DNA from: Anabaena cylindrica PCC 7122 | Lineage (GTDB): Bacteria > Cyanobacteriota > Cyanobacteriia > Cyanobacteriales > Nostocaceae | NCBI RefSeq assembly: GCF_000317695.1 | Contig: NC_019771.1 | Span: 3,228,001-3,292,000 of the forward strand | Length of the DNA: 64,000 bases | Direction: 5' to 3' | In this document: piece by piece, positions 45,136 through 55,399 of the stretch | How positions within the stretch are numbered: the stretch's first letter is position 1 | Layout of the letters: each line of letters begins with the position of its first letter | Program-made: the position numbers and the translations under genes | Notes under the pieces: generated by a model | Database searches by the model: none | Seen by the model: the letters and a program-made list of their open reading frames with translations, nothing else | Told to the model about the DNA's origin: nothing

Positions 45136-45372
45136 CAGAATGGTGGGGGGAGTAGAGTGTCAAAATGTTCGGTCGGGAAACCTTTAGTATCAAGGAACGT
45201 CAGTATTAGTTGGATTAGCCAACAACCTCAATTCAAAATCCAAAATCCAAAATTGGCAAGGTCAAGAGATACCTCCAAAAAGGAACCAGATTATGGGTAA
45301 GATAGAGGAGCTATATTTTCAGCGTAGTAGATTGCTGAGAACTTTTTTGTCATACCCCTGGGAGATATTTTT

Positions 45373-45489
45373 ATGGTGACTTTAAAAATCGCTGTTTATA
45401 TTGTTGTAGCCTTCTTCGTCGGAATTTTTGTGTTTGGGTTTTTGTCGAATGATCCTGCTCGTAACCCCGGTCGTCGGGATTCAGAGTAA
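45373..45489 (+). CDS. psbI: Photosystem II reaction centre protein I
   Basis: The 38-residue product MVTLKIAVYIVVAFFVGIF continues VFGFLSNDPARNPGRRDSE. It is the one-helix PsbI subunit that sits next to D1 in photosystem II and aids its assembly in the thylakoid membrane. The membrane helix spans about residues 4-24 and the SNDPxRNPGR tail is invariant in the family. A GGGAGA ribosome site lies about 8 bases before the ATG. It is monocistronic, with a terminator-like hairpin downstream. Confidence 0.95.
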   Translation: MVTLKIAVYIVVAFFVGIFVFGFLSNDPARNPGRRDSE

Positions 45490-45624
45490 AAACGCAATCA
45501 ATTATCCGCAACTGCTGGAAGGTGGAAGACACTGAACGCCCGAAACCTGGCGAAAAGTCTGGAAAAATGATACTGTGTCATCCTCATTGACGGCTTACTG
45601 CAAGTCAGCAGAAGGCGAAAGTCG

Positions 45625-45677
45625 GAAGGCATAATGTGTACTGAATCCTTCCGGCTTAAATATCTGCCTTTTTGTTA
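45625..45677 (+). terminator. Hairpin after psbI
   Basis: GTCGGAAGG pairs with CCTTCCGGC across an 18-nt loop, followed further on by CTTTTTG. A plausible psbI terminator just before the next gene. Confidence 0.6.
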
Positions 45678-45695
45678 GCCTGATTGTCCTGAGAT

Positions 45696-48212
45696 ATGCT
45701 TCATCCAGTTTTGCCACCTGATTCACCTCCCATTATCGAATATTTACGGCCGGCCAATTCTGTCTCTTCAGCTTTAGTTGTAGAGGCTAAGACTGATGTG
45801 CAGCAACTGGCAACTCCAGGAAACATTGAGATTTCTCATGATCTGCCAACTCCTGAGCAGGCAAATCAAGATGACTTAGTAGTTGCTAATAAGTTATCTT
45901 CATCCCCTCAGCCAGAAATTTTACCTCCTGAACTTTCCCCTGGTGATGCTTCTGGGAAGGCTTCGGATTTAGGAACATCCTTGGGAGTTGGTGATCCCAA
46001 GATCGAAAGTTCTGATGGTGACGACAAACCAGCCACTACATCTCCACAATTTGTTGATGAAGTTGGTAAGAAAAATAGTTTATGGTTGTCTGATTCTCCA
46101 GTTGTGATCAAAAAATTAGTCCTACCACAACAGCCAAATGCTGTTACTTTACAAGAATCAGAAGGTAAGATTAATATTTCGGGAACATCTACAGCACAGA
46201 ATATACCAAGTTCTCTCCCGGTTCAAAATATTATTGAGTTTAAACCACGTAATCCCAATAACCAACCTTCAACTTCTACTACGGTAGAATTTTCACCTCC
46301 TCCAGAATCTGTTTCACCACCAGATCAACCTGCTGGGAATACTCCACAAGTGAGACAAAGAGTGGTGGAGGTGATTGCCGACCGTCAAGAATATGATGAG
46401 CAAAGGCGAATTGTTACGGCTGAAGGAAATGTGGTGGTGAGATTTGATGGGGCGGTTGTAGATGCCGATCGCTTGCAGGTTAATTTGGATAATTTAATCG
46501 CGGTGGGGGAAGGTAATGTTGCTTTAACTAGGGGTAATCAGGTATTGCGGGGGCAACGCTTTACTTATAACTTTATCCAAGACAGTGGGGATTTGGAAAA
46601 TGGTAGGGGAGAAATTTATGTCCCTACAACTCAAACAGATTTGGCTTTTTCGCCTGCTACTACAGATATTACAGCCGGTGGTGTACCTGCTCGCCCATTG
46701 AGCGATCGCATTCGCGCTAATCAGCCAGTTTCTGGGATCAGTAGTCCTGGAGGCATTGATGTTACTGTTGGTGGTCAAGCAGATGCCAGAAATATTCCCC
46801 CTCCAAAAACAGGTGGTGTTGTTAAACGGTTGCGATTTGAAGCCCAACGCATTGATTTCTATCCGCGCGGTTGGCAAGCTGAGGATGTGCGGATTACTAA
46901 TGATCCTTTTTCACCACCAGAATTAGAATTACGAGCTTCTAAGGTGACGTTGACGCGAGAGACACCTTTAGTAGACCGTGTTACTACTCAGAAGCAACGT
47001 TTGGTATTTGACCAAAAAGTGACATTACCTATCCCCATTGATAACCAAACAATTGACCGTCGGGAAAGGGATGTGAATCCATTTATCGTCTCTCCAGGCT
47101 TTGATGGTGGTAAACGGGGTGGTTTGTTTGTTGAGCGCAATTTTTCAGTTATTAATAATGATCAGACACGCTGGAGTATTACGCCACAGTTTTTTGTCCA
47201 AAAGACTTTTGAGGACAGTAGTAATATTGCCGATTTATTTGGTGTAAAAACTAAGCTGAATAGTGTTTTAAGCCCCAGAACGATAGTTGAAGGCAAGGGA
47301 GAATTAACCAGTCTTGATCTCAATCAAGTAGAAGATAATTTGCGGGGTAGTTTGCGGTTACGTCAGATATTAGGTGATGTAAATCCACATACATTGAATC
47401 TAGAATATAGCTACCGCGATCGCCTTTACAATGGTACACTCGGTTTCCAAACCGTGCAGAGTAGCTTGGGTGGAGTGATTATTTCCCCGAATATTCCTTT
47501 AGGAAAAAGTGGGGTTAATCTTAGTTATCAAGGAGGTGCTCAGTATATTAATGCTAACACTGACCGCCAAGACTTACTAGAACCACAACGCAAAAATGAC
47601 CGTATTTCTCTAGGTCGTTTACAAGGTAGCGCATCTCTCAATAAGGGTTTCTTACTGTGGCAAGGAAAACCATTACCACCGACTGCTACAGAAGGATTGA
47701 AATATACAGCGAATCCTGTTGTCCCTTACTTACAAGCGATCGCAGGTGTAACAGGCACTACAAGTTATTACACCAGTGGCGATAATCAAAGCACCTTAAT
47801 TGGAACAATCGGTTTAGTCGGGCAAATTGGTCATTTTTCTCGACCATTTTTAGACTACACTGCTTTTAATGTTAGTTATTCTCAAGGTTTCAATAGCGGC
47901 TTATCACCATTTTTGTTTGACCGTTCAGTTGATAACCGAGTCTTAAGTGCGGGCATTTCTCAGCAAATATACGGCCCATTTCGCTTAGGTTTACAAACAT
48001 CAGTTAATCTGGATACAGGTGAGGCAAGTAGCACAGATTACATCATGGAATATAGCCGCCGCACCTATGGCATCACATTGCGTTACAACTCAGTGCTAGA
48101 GTTAGGTGGCTTTAGTATTCGCATTAGTGACTTTAACTGGACAGGTGGTACTGATCCATTTTCTGGAGGAGACATTAAGCCAGTTGTGGGTGGTGTAAGT
48201 CAGGATAATTAA
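45696..48212 (+). CDS. DUF3769 protein, cyanobacterial LptD-like outer-membrane assembly protein
   Basis: The 838-residue protein has a long low-complexity Pro/Ser-rich N-terminus (to about residue 220). An OstA/LptA-like beta-jellyroll follows (VVEVIADRQEYDEQRRIVTAEGNVVVRFDGA, GRGEIYVP), and from about residue 420 a beta-barrel with alternating aromatic strands ending in GGFSIRISDFNWTGG. This is the DUF3769 family, thought to be the cyanobacterial counterpart of LptD that places lipopolysaccharide in the outer membrane. No obvious signal peptide is seen at the annotated start, so the true start may lie upstream. Function inferred. Confidence 0.8.
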   Translation: MLHPVLPPDSPPIIEYLRPANSVSSALVVEAKTDVQQLATPGNIEISHDLPTPEQANQDDLVVANKLSSSPQPEILPPELSPGDASGKASDLGTSLGVGDPKIESSDGDDKPATTSPQFVDEVGKKNSLWLSDSPVVIKKLVLPQQPNAVTLQESEGKINISGTSTAQNIPSSLPVQNIIEFKPRNPNNQPSTSTTVEFSPPPESVSPPDQPAGNTPQVRQRVVEVIADRQEYDEQRRIVTAEGNVVVRFDGAVVDADRLQVNLDNLIAVGEGNVALTRGNQVLRGQRFTYNFIQDSGDLENGRGEIYVPTTQTDLAFSPATTDITAGGVPARPLSDRIRANQPVSGISSPGGIDVTVGGQADARNIPPPKTGGVVKRLRFEAQRIDFYPRGWQAEDVRITNDPFSPPELELRASKVTLTRETPLVDRVTTQKQRLVFDQKVTLPIPIDNQTIDRRERDVNPFIVSPGFDGGKRGGLFVERNFSVINNDQTRWSITPQFFVQKTFEDSSNIADLFGVKTKLNSVLSPRTIVEGKGELTSLDLNQVEDNLRGSLRLRQILGDVNPHTLNLEYSYRDRLYNGTLGFQTVQSSLGGVIISPNIPLGKSGVNLSYQGGAQYINANTDRQDLLEPQRKNDRISLGRLQGSASLNKGFLLWQGKPLPPTATEGLKYTANPVVPYLQAIAGVTGTTSYYTSGDNQSTLIGTIGLVGQIGHFSRPFLDYTAFNVSYSQGFNSGLSPFLFDRSVDNRVLSAGISQQIYGPFRLGLQTSVNLDTGEASSTDYIMEYSRRTYGITLRYNSVLELGGFSIRISDFNWTGGTDPFSGGDIKPVVGGVSQDN

Positions 48213-48327
48213 CTAAATATTAGTTTTAAGTAAGTAATCAAATCGTCAGGGGCGATTATATTGCCCCTATCTGCGATCAAATTGATAAATGAATTAAAAT
48301 TATATTAATCGTTCTTGGTAATTGACT

Positions 48328-48807
48328 ATGAAATGGCAAGAAGTTTGCGAAAATAGACATTTGCAGGATTTACCATTCAAAATTGAATTAAATAAATGGG
48401 GACAAATCGTAATGAGTCCAGTAAAGATTAAACATTCTTTTTATCAAGGAAGAATTCAACGTCTATTAGAATCTTTATTGGATACTGGAGAAGTAATGCC
48501 AGAATGTGCAATTAACACATCAGATGGAGTCAAGGTTGCCGATGTTGTTTGGTGTTCTGAAGAACGATTTGATATTATTCAAGATGAAGTATCAGCTTCA
48601 ATTGCACCAGAAATTTGTATAGAAGTTAAATCTATTGGTAACACTGTAGATCAAATGGAATTCAAGAAAAAATTATATTTTGAAGCTCAAGCTATCGAAG
48701 TATGGTTATGTAATGAACAAGGTGAAATAAAGTTTTATAATGAACAACATGGTGAATTGCCCCAATCTCTATTAGTTCCCGATTTTCCTAAGCAAATTAA
48801 ACGGTAA
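48328..48807 (+). CDS. Uma2-family (PD-(D/E)XK-like) nuclease
   Basis: The product from ATG 48328 (MKWQEVCENRHLQDL) has the Uma2 core: KIKHSFYQGRIQRLLESLL, VKVADVVWCSEERF (Asp), EICIEVKSIGN (Glu-x-Lys) and FEAQAIEVWLCNEQGEIKFY. It is an intact relative of the broken gene at 4176. A TTG two codons upstream (48322) is a weaker start. Uma2 proteins are abundant in cyanobacteria and have a restriction-nuclease fold; their natural role is unclear. Confidence 0.85.
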   Translation: MKWQEVCENRHLQDLPFKIELNKWGQIVMSPVKIKHSFYQGRIQRLLESLLDTGEVMPECAINTSDGVKVADVVWCSEERFDIIQDEVSASIAPEICIEVKSIGNTVDQMEFKKKLYFEAQAIEVWLCNEQGEIKFYNEQHGELPQSLLVPDFPKQIKR

Positions 48808-48856
48808 TTTTGATATTAAGTTTATTATTTTCTTATAATTTATAATTTTTTAATCT

Positions 48857-48883
48857 GCTTTAATATCTGCGGAATGTGGGTTA
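48857..48883. repeat. Solo end of an IS1634-type element
   Basis: GCTTTAATATCTGCGGAATG followed by TGGGTTA matches the right end of the IS in tnsC (40377-40403) with one internal difference. There is no transposase here, so it is a remnant or a one-ended deletion. Confidence 0.65.
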
Positions 48884-49428
48884 TATAGGACTCCTATTTG
48901 ATTTTTGATAGCTTGCGTGGCGTAGCCATACAGAAATCAGTACATACTGAAAGCCTTCTTTCCTATTCCCTATTCCCTGTTCCCTGCCTCAACGAAAAAT
49001 TCATGAATCAAATCGGATCACTATATATCTTCATTTTGTCCAAAATATTCAGGACTTACGCAAAATGTGATCGAAAACCTGATTCTTCTATAGCGGTAAT
49101 TCATGTAGCTTGCTTCCCGAAGGGTATTACCGCTACTTTCTTTGTGTTGTGCGTAAGTCCTAATATTGCTCGGAAATGAATCTAATTGATTTGGAATGGC
49201 AGCACTTCAAAAAAAATGAGCTATCAGGACGAAAGCCGTTGAACCCTCGTAATTTGGCTAAGGTATTGATATTAACCATTATTTTAACTATTTCCTAGCT
49301 ATTTCTTAATATTGCTGAGATAACTTGGTTATTGATACAAAAATTTACAGCAAATAAGTATAAATGCGGTTGTTTTTTTAGCGCGCACTAAAATTGCTGT
49401 ACATAAAACACAATATTTAAGGATATTC
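48884..49428. other. Repeat-rich intergenic region upstream of the large nuclease
   Basis: This 545-bp gap holds a CCTATTC tandem repeat near 48962-48983, a MITE-like element (49051-49161) and AT-rich DNA before the nuclease gene. No gene is supported. Confidence 0.5.
49051..49161. repeat. MITE-like element with AGGACTTACGCA ends
   Basis: AGGACTTACGCA at 49051-49062 is inverted at 49150-49161. AATATT lies on both sides (one base apart on the left). An inner inverted repeat TAGCGGTAAT/ATTACCGCTA is also present. No coding capacity. Confidence 0.75.
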
Positions 49429-52400
49429 ATGGCTCCGACAATTCTTAATCCCGGTGATATTGCGATTATTGGTTACATCACTAATGGCATTCCTGATGTA
49501 TTTTCATTCGTGAACCTCGTACCCATTAGTGCAGATACAGTAATTTATTTCACTGATAACGGTTGGACTGGTACAGGTTTTAGAGGTTCATCTGCAACGG
49601 ATGGTGATGGTAATGAAAATCTAATTAAATTTACGGCTAACAGTGATATTGCTGCTGGTACAGTTATTAGTAGCATTAATATTTCTGCTGATTTTACTTG
49701 GACAAAAACAGGGCAAATCGGTACTACTACCGCAGGTAGCTATAATGACCTGTCTTTTAGTCAATCTGGTGAACAAATAGCCGCATTTCAATCTACCAAT
49801 ACATCTAACCCGATGAATTTGGGAATCACTGCTATCTATCAAATTGATAACACTGGTACTTTTGAAGATGCGACCAGTTCCACAAGCGGGAGTGTGATTA
49901 CAGGATTATCTCAAGATAGTAACACCGCAGTTTTATTCAATAGTTCTGCCACTTACGCTGCTTTTAATCTCAACACTTTAAGCAGTGGAACAAAAGAGGA
50001 ATGGATAGCTGCAATTAATAATTCTGCAAATTGGACTTTTAATAATTCTGAAACTGTTTTGCCAACTGATAGTATTAGCGTTTCTAGTGGTGTAATTAAC
50101 CCAGTTGCAACGGATCTTTTCATTTCCGAATATGTTGAAGGTAGCAGTTTTAACAAGGCCATAGAAATTTTCAATGGTACAGGTGCAGCGATAGATTTAG
50201 CAGCAGGTGGTTATACTCTTGAACTTTACTCCAATGGCAGTTCTACAGCCAGTAATACACTTACTCTGAATGGACTTATTGCCAACGGAGATGTATTTGT
50301 TCTAGCCCATCCTAGTGCCAATGCAGCTATTTTAGCAGTGTCTGATATTACCAATGGCGCAGTAATAAATTTCAATGGTGACGATGCAGTTGTATTGCGG
50401 AAAAACGGTGCTTTAGTTGATGTAATTGGTCAAGTTGGATTTGATCCCGGTAGTGAATGGGGAAGCGGATTAACCAGCACAGCAGATAATACAATACGCC
50501 GCAAATCAACTGTTATTGCTGGGGATATTATTTCTAATGATGCTTTTGATCCTGCCATAGAATGGGATGGCTTTGCTCAAAATACCTTTGATGGATTGGG
50601 TAGCCACAGTATTGAAGGGGGTGGACAATCTACACCAACCCTGACTTTAACCGTTACTCCTAATAATTTCTCAGAAAGTGCCGGAGTTAATGCAGCCATT
50701 GCTACAGTAACTCGCACAGGTGATACAAATAACGCCTTGACTGTCACTTTAAATAGTAACGACACCACAGAAGCAACAGTTCCGACCACAGTAATTATCG
50801 CTGCTGGACAACATAACGCCACCTTTGCGGTAAATGCTATAGATGATGCTTTAGTAGATGGTTCTCAAAATGTGACCATTACAGCAACGGCAACTGGTTT
50901 TATTAATGTTACTGCTGATGTTACAGTTACAGATGATGAATTTGCTATTACCAAAATCCATAATATTCAAGGTAATGGTGCAACTTTCAATGCTGCTTTT
51001 GGTGGAAATCAAATCATAGAAGGTATTGTTGTTAGTGCTTTCCTTGGTGCTTCTCAACTCAACGGCTTTTATGTCCAAGAAGAAGATGCTGATGCTGATG
51101 GTGACTCTACAACCTCAGAAGCAATCTTTGTTTATGATCCTACAGGCTTATTTTCTGGTAACGTTGGTGATAAAGTCCGTATTACTGGAACAGTAGGAGA
51201 ATTCACCAGCACCAGCAGCGGTATTAGCAGCAGCTTAACTCAACTGTCTAGTTTGACAAACGTTGTTAATTTAGGTGCTGACAACTTACCTGCAATTACT
51301 AACATTCAGTTTCCTGTCACTAGCGTTGCAGATTTAGAACGTTATGAAGGGATGTTAGTTAATGTCAGTGCGGGAAATGGTGATTTAACTGTTACCGAAC
51401 ATTTCCAACTAAGTCGTTTTGGTCAAGTTGTTCTCTCTGCAACAGGTGCTAGTAACCAAGCTGGTACTGATGGCAGACTTGAACAATATACTCAATTTAA
51501 TGCCCCTAGTGTCAGTGGATATGCTGCTTATTTAGAAGAGATTGCTAACCGTCGCATTATCCTTGATGATGGTCGTTCTATACAAAACCCTGACCCGATT
51601 TTATTCGGTCGTGGTGGAAATCCTCTCAGTGCTACCAATACATTGCGTGGTGGTGACACAGTATCTAGCATCACTGGAGTTTTAGACCAGCGTTTTGAAG
51701 GTTATCGCATTCAAACTTCCACAGGTGTTAACTTTACACCAGCTAATTCTCGTCCAGAAACAGCACCGGATGTAGGTGGTACACTGAAAGTTGCGAGTTT
51801 CAACGTTCTCAATTTCTTCAATGGGAATGGTACTGGTGGTGGTTTCCCCACTTCACGGGGTGCAGATACTTCCACAGAATTTATACGTCAACGGGACAAA
51901 ATTATCCAAGCTATTATCAACTCTGGGACTGATGTTCTCGGATTAATGGAAATAGAAAATGATGGTTATGGTTCTACCAGTGCAATTCAAGATTTAGTTA
52001 ATGGACTAAATGACATTGCTGGTGCGGGAACTTATGCTTTTATCAATCCGGGTATTTCCCAATTGGGAACTGATGAAATTGCGGTGGGGATGATTTACAA
52101 ACCTGGACAAGTTACTCCCATTGGTTCAGCAGTGACAGTAGCTAATGGTTTCGGACAAGGTGCATTTGATAATAATAATCGCAAACCCCTAGCGCAGACT
52201 TTCCAACAAAACTCCACTGGTGAACAATTTACAGCCGTTGTTAATCACTTCAAGTCTAAAGGTTCAAGTGCTGGAGGTTTGGGAGATGCTGACGCAGGAG
52301 ATGGTCAAGGTTTATCTAATGGTACTCGTACCCGTGCATCTGAAGATTTAGCTGCATGGTTGGCGACAAATCCCACAGGTACATCTGACTCTGATTACTT

Positions 52401-53595
52401 GATTTTAGGTGATCTCAATGCTTATGCTCAGGAAGATCCGATTACAACTCTGGCAAATGCAGGATATACCAATCTGCTTGCTGATACTTCTTATTCTTAC
52501 GTTTTTGATGGACAGTGGGGTTCTTTGGATCATGCTTTAGCTAATGGCAGTTTAGCAGCACAGGTGACAGGGGCAGAAAAATGGCATATTAACGCCGATG
52601 AACCTAATGTTTTAGACTATAACGCTGAGTTTAAATCCGTAGGACAACAAACCAGTTTATATAATCCTGATCAATTCCGTGCTTCTGACCATGACCCGGT
52701 TATTGTAGGATTGAATCTCTACACTGCTCAAAATCCCACTAACATTAACCTCAGTGAAAGTAGTGTCAGTGAAAATGTTCCTGTTGGTACTTTAGTAGGG
52801 ACTTTCACAACTATTGATCCTAATTTGAATGATTCCCATATTTACAGTTTAGTGACTGGAAACGGAAGCACTGATAATGGTGCATTTACGATTAGCAATA
52901 ACCAACTTTTGCTCAATGTTTCTCCAGATTTTGAGTCTCAGTCTAGTTACAGTATTCGCGTGCGGACTACTGACCAAAGTAATTTGAGTTACGAACAGGA
53001 ATTGACTGTTAGCATTAACGATGTTGATGATACGCCTTCAGGTTTAACTATCATTGGTTCTAATCGTTTTGATATTCTCATCGGTCGAAATGATGATGAT
53101 AGGATTTCAGGACTTAATGGTAATGATATTATTTTGGGACTCAATGGTAGCGATCGCATCAATGGTGGTCAAGGGAAAGATATTCTCACGGGTGGTCATG
53201 GTGCAGATTTCTTTATCTATCAGGACTTTAGCGATTCAACTTTAGGAAAAACTGACCTAATTCTTGATTTTAACCCGGAAGAAGGCGATCGCTTTCTCCT
53301 AAATAATCTACCCACAGCCGTATTCAATGCTGGCATTTTGTCTAAACGTAATTATTCTACCTTGGGTGCAGCCATCAATGCGGCTTATACTGATGTTGAC
53401 CCCAATACTGTGGGAAATCAAGCATTAGGTGTCAATCAAGCAGTATTCTTAGGCTGGAATCAGCTTACTTATTTGTCGGTGAATGATGGTTTAACAGGTT
53501 TTAATGCTAATAGTGACCTTGTAATTCAGCTGTTAGGAAAACTGGATACCGTGACTACTGAAACATTAACATCCAATAATTACTTTACTGTTTAA
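49429..53595 (+). CDS. ExeM/NucH-type extracellular endonuclease with RTX tail
   Basis: The 1388-residue protein has in order: an N-terminal beta domain; a lamin-tail domain (about 230-320, DLFISEYVEGSSFNKAIEIFNGTG); a Calx-beta-like domain (about 400-500); an OB-fold nuclease-associated domain (505-600, QIIEGIVVSAFLG, GFYVQEED); an endonuclease/exonuclease/phosphatase domain (about 785-1100, LKVASFNVLNFF, GLMEIENDG, HFKSKGS, LILGDLNAY, DHDPVIVGL); a cadherin-like repeat; and RTX calcium repeats (GLNGNDIILGLNGSDRINGG). There is no N-terminal signal; the RTX tail suggests type I secretion. It likely digests extracellular DNA for nutrients or phosphate. Confidence 0.9.
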   Translation: MAPTILNPGDIAIIGYITNGIPDVFSFVNLVPISADTVIYFTDNGWTGTGFRGSSATDGDGNENLIKFTANSDIAAGTVISSINISADFTWTKTGQIGTTTAGSYNDLSFSQSGEQIAAFQSTNTSNPMNLGITAIYQIDNTGTFEDATSSTSGSVITGLSQDSNTAVLFNSSATYAAFNLNTLSSGTKEEWIAAINNSANWTFNNSETVLPTDSISVSSGVINPVATDLFISEYVEGSSFNKAIEIFNGTGAAIDLAAGGYTLELYSNGSSTASNTLTLNGLIANGDVFVLAHPSANAAILAVSDITNGAVINFNGDDAVVLRKNGALVDVIGQVGFDPGSEWGSGLTSTADNTIRRKSTVIAGDIISNDAFDPAIEWDGFAQNTFDGLGSHSIEGGGQSTPTLTLTVTPNNFSESAGVNAAIATVTRTGDTNNALTVTLNSNDTTEATVPTTVIIAAGQHNATFAVNAIDDALVDGSQNVTITATATGFINVTADVTVTDDEFAITKIHNIQGNGATFNAAFGGNQIIEGIVVSAFLGASQLNGFYVQEEDADADGDSTTSEAIFVYDPTGLFSGNVGDKVRITGTVGEFTSTSSGISSSLTQLSSLTNVVNLGADNLPAITNIQFPVTSVADLERYEGMLVNVSAGNGDLTVTEHFQLSRFGQVVLSATGASNQAGTDGRLEQYTQFNAPSVSGYAAYLEEIANRRIILDDGRSIQNPDPILFGRGGNPLSATNTLRGGDTVSSITGVLDQRFEGYRIQTSTGVNFTPANSRPETAPDVGGTLKVASFNVLNFFNGNGTGGGFPTSRGADTSTEFIRQRDKIIQAIINSGTDVLGLMEIENDGYGSTSAIQDLVNGLNDIAGAGTYAFINPGISQLGTDEIAVGMIYKPGQVTPIGSAVTVANGFGQGAFDNNNRKPLAQTFQQNSTGEQFTAVVNHFKSKGSSAGGLGDADAGDGQGLSNGTRTRASEDLAAWLATNPTGTSDSDYLILGDLNAYAQEDPITTLANAGYTNLLADTSYSYVFDGQWGSLDHALANGSLAAQVTGAEKWHINADEPNVLDYNAEFKSVGQQTSLYNPDQFRASDHDPVIVGLNLYTAQNPTNINLSESSVSENVPVGTLVGTFTTIDPNLNDSHIYSLVTGNGSTDNGAFTISNNQLLLNVSPDFESQSSYSIRVRTTDQSNLSYEQELTVSINDVDDTPSGLTIIGSNRFDILIGRNDDDRISGLNGNDIILGLNGSDRINGGQGKDILTGGHGADFFIYQDFSDSTLGKTDLILDFNPEEGDRFLLNNLPTAVFNAGILSKRNYSTLGAAINAAYTDVDPNTVGNQALGVNQAVFLGWNQLTYLSVNDGLTGFNANSDLVIQLLGKLDTVTTETLTSNNYFTV

Positions 53596-53606
53596 TTTCT
53601 GACTAT

Positions 53607-53641
53607 AACTCCACACCTCAAAGCGAGTGTGTGGAGTTTTG
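53607..53641. terminator. Bidirectional terminator between convergent genes
   Basis: AACTCCACAC pairs with GTGTGGAGTT, followed by TTG on the plus strand. It separates the nuclease gene from the convergent radical SAM gene. Confidence 0.75.
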
Positions 53642-53650
53642 TAATTGAAA

Positions 53651-55240
53651 CTAAACTAAAACTTCTGCTTTTTCCTCTTCCAGCTTGACCTCAGCTTCTG
53701 CTTTCAGAAACTCAGCTACTTGAGCCTCAATTTCATCGCGGACAATCTGACGATATTCCAGGAAATGCTCAATTTGAGCGCAAACGGCTAAATAACTACT
53801 GATACCACCAGGATTATGTTTGTACATATTCCACAGATTGCGCCAGAATTGCCAACGGGTATTACGTAAAGCACCTTGTCGCCAGCAAATAGTCAACAGC
53901 GCCCGTAATACTTTCCAATTCAATGGCTTTTTAGCACCTTTGCCTTTTTTCGGGTATGTTGCTTCTCCCAAAATGCGGAAGTGTCGATAAGCACGATCTA
54001 AAAACCGAGATGGTTCGTATAGTTCCCAGAATGCCTCTACATATTCGCTGGCGATTTCTGGTAAAGGCCGGGTGGGGACAAAATTCATCAATGTGGTTTG
54101 ATTGATATTTGCAGATTTACTGCGGAGTCGGTTTTCCTTTGCTAATCTATGCCACAATGCTGTATCAGGCAGGGCTTGGAGCATACTAAATAAAGCTGTG
54201 GGGATTGATGTCTGTTCGACAAATTTAACGATTCTGCCCCCAGCACCTGTTTTTTCGCCATCAAATCCGATAATAAAACCTGCCATGACTCGTAACCCAG
54301 AGCGTGTAATTTTGTGTACCGCTTCGCTGAGGGAATCTCGCGTATTTTGGAATTTTTGAGTAAAAGCGAGGCTTTCTTCGTCGGGGGTTTCAATACCGAG
54401 GAACACAGAACCGAAATTACACCTTACCATTGCATCCATCAATTCTTGATCTTGGGCTAAATCGACGGAAGCCTCTGTCGCAAAGGAGAAAGGATAGTGA
54501 TGTGCAACCATCCAAGGTTCTAATTCTTTTAAGAATAATTTGACGTTGCGCTTATTGCCGATGAAGTTATCATCTACCATAAAAATACTGCGTCGCCAAC
54601 CCAATTCATAGAGATAATCAAGTTCTGCGAGGAGTTGGGCTGGTGTTTTGGTACGGGGTTTGCGACCGTAGAGAACGATAATATCACAGAATTCACACTG
54701 GAAGGGACAACCACGGGAAAACTGCACCGACATTTCCGCATAAGCATCAAATTCCAGTAAGTCAAAGCGAGGAATGGGAGTAGTGCTGACATCTGGCTTT
54801 TCACCACCAGAACGAAACATCCCTGAAGACTCACCGCGTGCGATCGCATCTACAAATAATGGTAAGGTAATTTCGCCCTCATCCAAAATCATATAATCTG
54901 CACCCACATCTGTGACTTCGTTGGGTAACGCTGTCGGATAAGGGCCACCCACAGCCACACGCTTACCTCGACGCTTCGCTTCCTGAATCTGTGCCAGCAA
55001 ATCCTCTTTTTGGACAATCATCGCCGACAAAATCACCAAATCAGCCCAAGCCCATTCTGCTTCCGTGATTTGGCGAATATTCCGGTCTACCAGCTTAAAA
55101 TTCCATTCTTGGGGTAAAATCGCAGCTACTGTCACCAAGCCCAAAGGTGGTAACATTGCCTTACGGTCTAGCAGAGCCAGTGTTTTTTCAAAAGACCAAA
55201 AACTTTTTGGAAACAGAGGATATATAAGTAAAACATTCAT
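53651..55240 (-). CDS. B12-binding-domain radical SAM protein (DUF4070 type)
   Basis: The 529-residue protein has an N-terminal cobalamin-binding-like domain (MNVLLIYPLFPKSFWSFEK, LPPLGLVTVAAILP). The radical SAM cluster motif CPFQCEFC lies in FSRGCPFQCEFCDIIVLYGRKPRTK. A DUF4070-type C-terminus (FMVDDNFIGNKRNVKLFL, FLGIETPDEESLAF) follows. These enzymes often methylate unreactive carbons; relatives include the hopanoid 2-methylase HpnP. I cannot tell the substrate. It stands alone, reading leftward from about 55240. Confidence 0.88.
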   Translation of the reverse strand: MNVLLIYPLFPKSFWSFEKTLALLDRKAMLPPLGLVTVAAILPQEWNFKLVDRNIRQITEAEWAWADLVILSAMIVQKEDLLAQIQEAKRRGKRVAVGGPYPTALPNEVTDVGADYMILDEGEITLPLFVDAIARGESSGMFRSGGEKPDVSTTPIPRFDLLEFDAYAEMSVQFSRGCPFQCEFCDIIVLYGRKPRTKTPAQLLAELDYLYELGWRRSIFMVDDNFIGNKRNVKLFLKELEPWMVAHHYPFSFATEASVDLAQDQELMDAMVRCNFGSVFLGIETPDEESLAFTQKFQNTRDSLSEAVHKITRSGLRVMAGFIIGFDGEKTGAGGRIVKFVEQTSIPTALFSMLQALPDTALWHRLAKENRLRSKSANINQTTLMNFVPTRPLPEIASEYVEAFWELYEPSRFLDRAYRHFRILGEATYPKKGKGAKKPLNWKVLRALLTICWRQGALRNTRWQFWRNLWNMYKHNPGGISSYLAVCAQIEHFLEYRQIVRDEIEAQVAEFLKAEAEVKLEEEKAEVLV

Positions 55241-55399
55241 TATCTTAATTGCAAACCCTGAATTTTGCTTGTAGGTTTATTTCTAACAAAGACTGAAAAT
55301 AGGGGAATATTGTTCGCACTTGTATAACAATGCAGTGAAAATTTGTTTATCTGAATTATAGGATAATTACTGGTGTCTTTGTTGTGAAACTGCATCATT

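Noticed and set aside
48898..49179. 93-codon frame upstream of the nuclease gene
   Set aside because: It crosses a tandem repeat and a MITE, so its composition comes from repeats.
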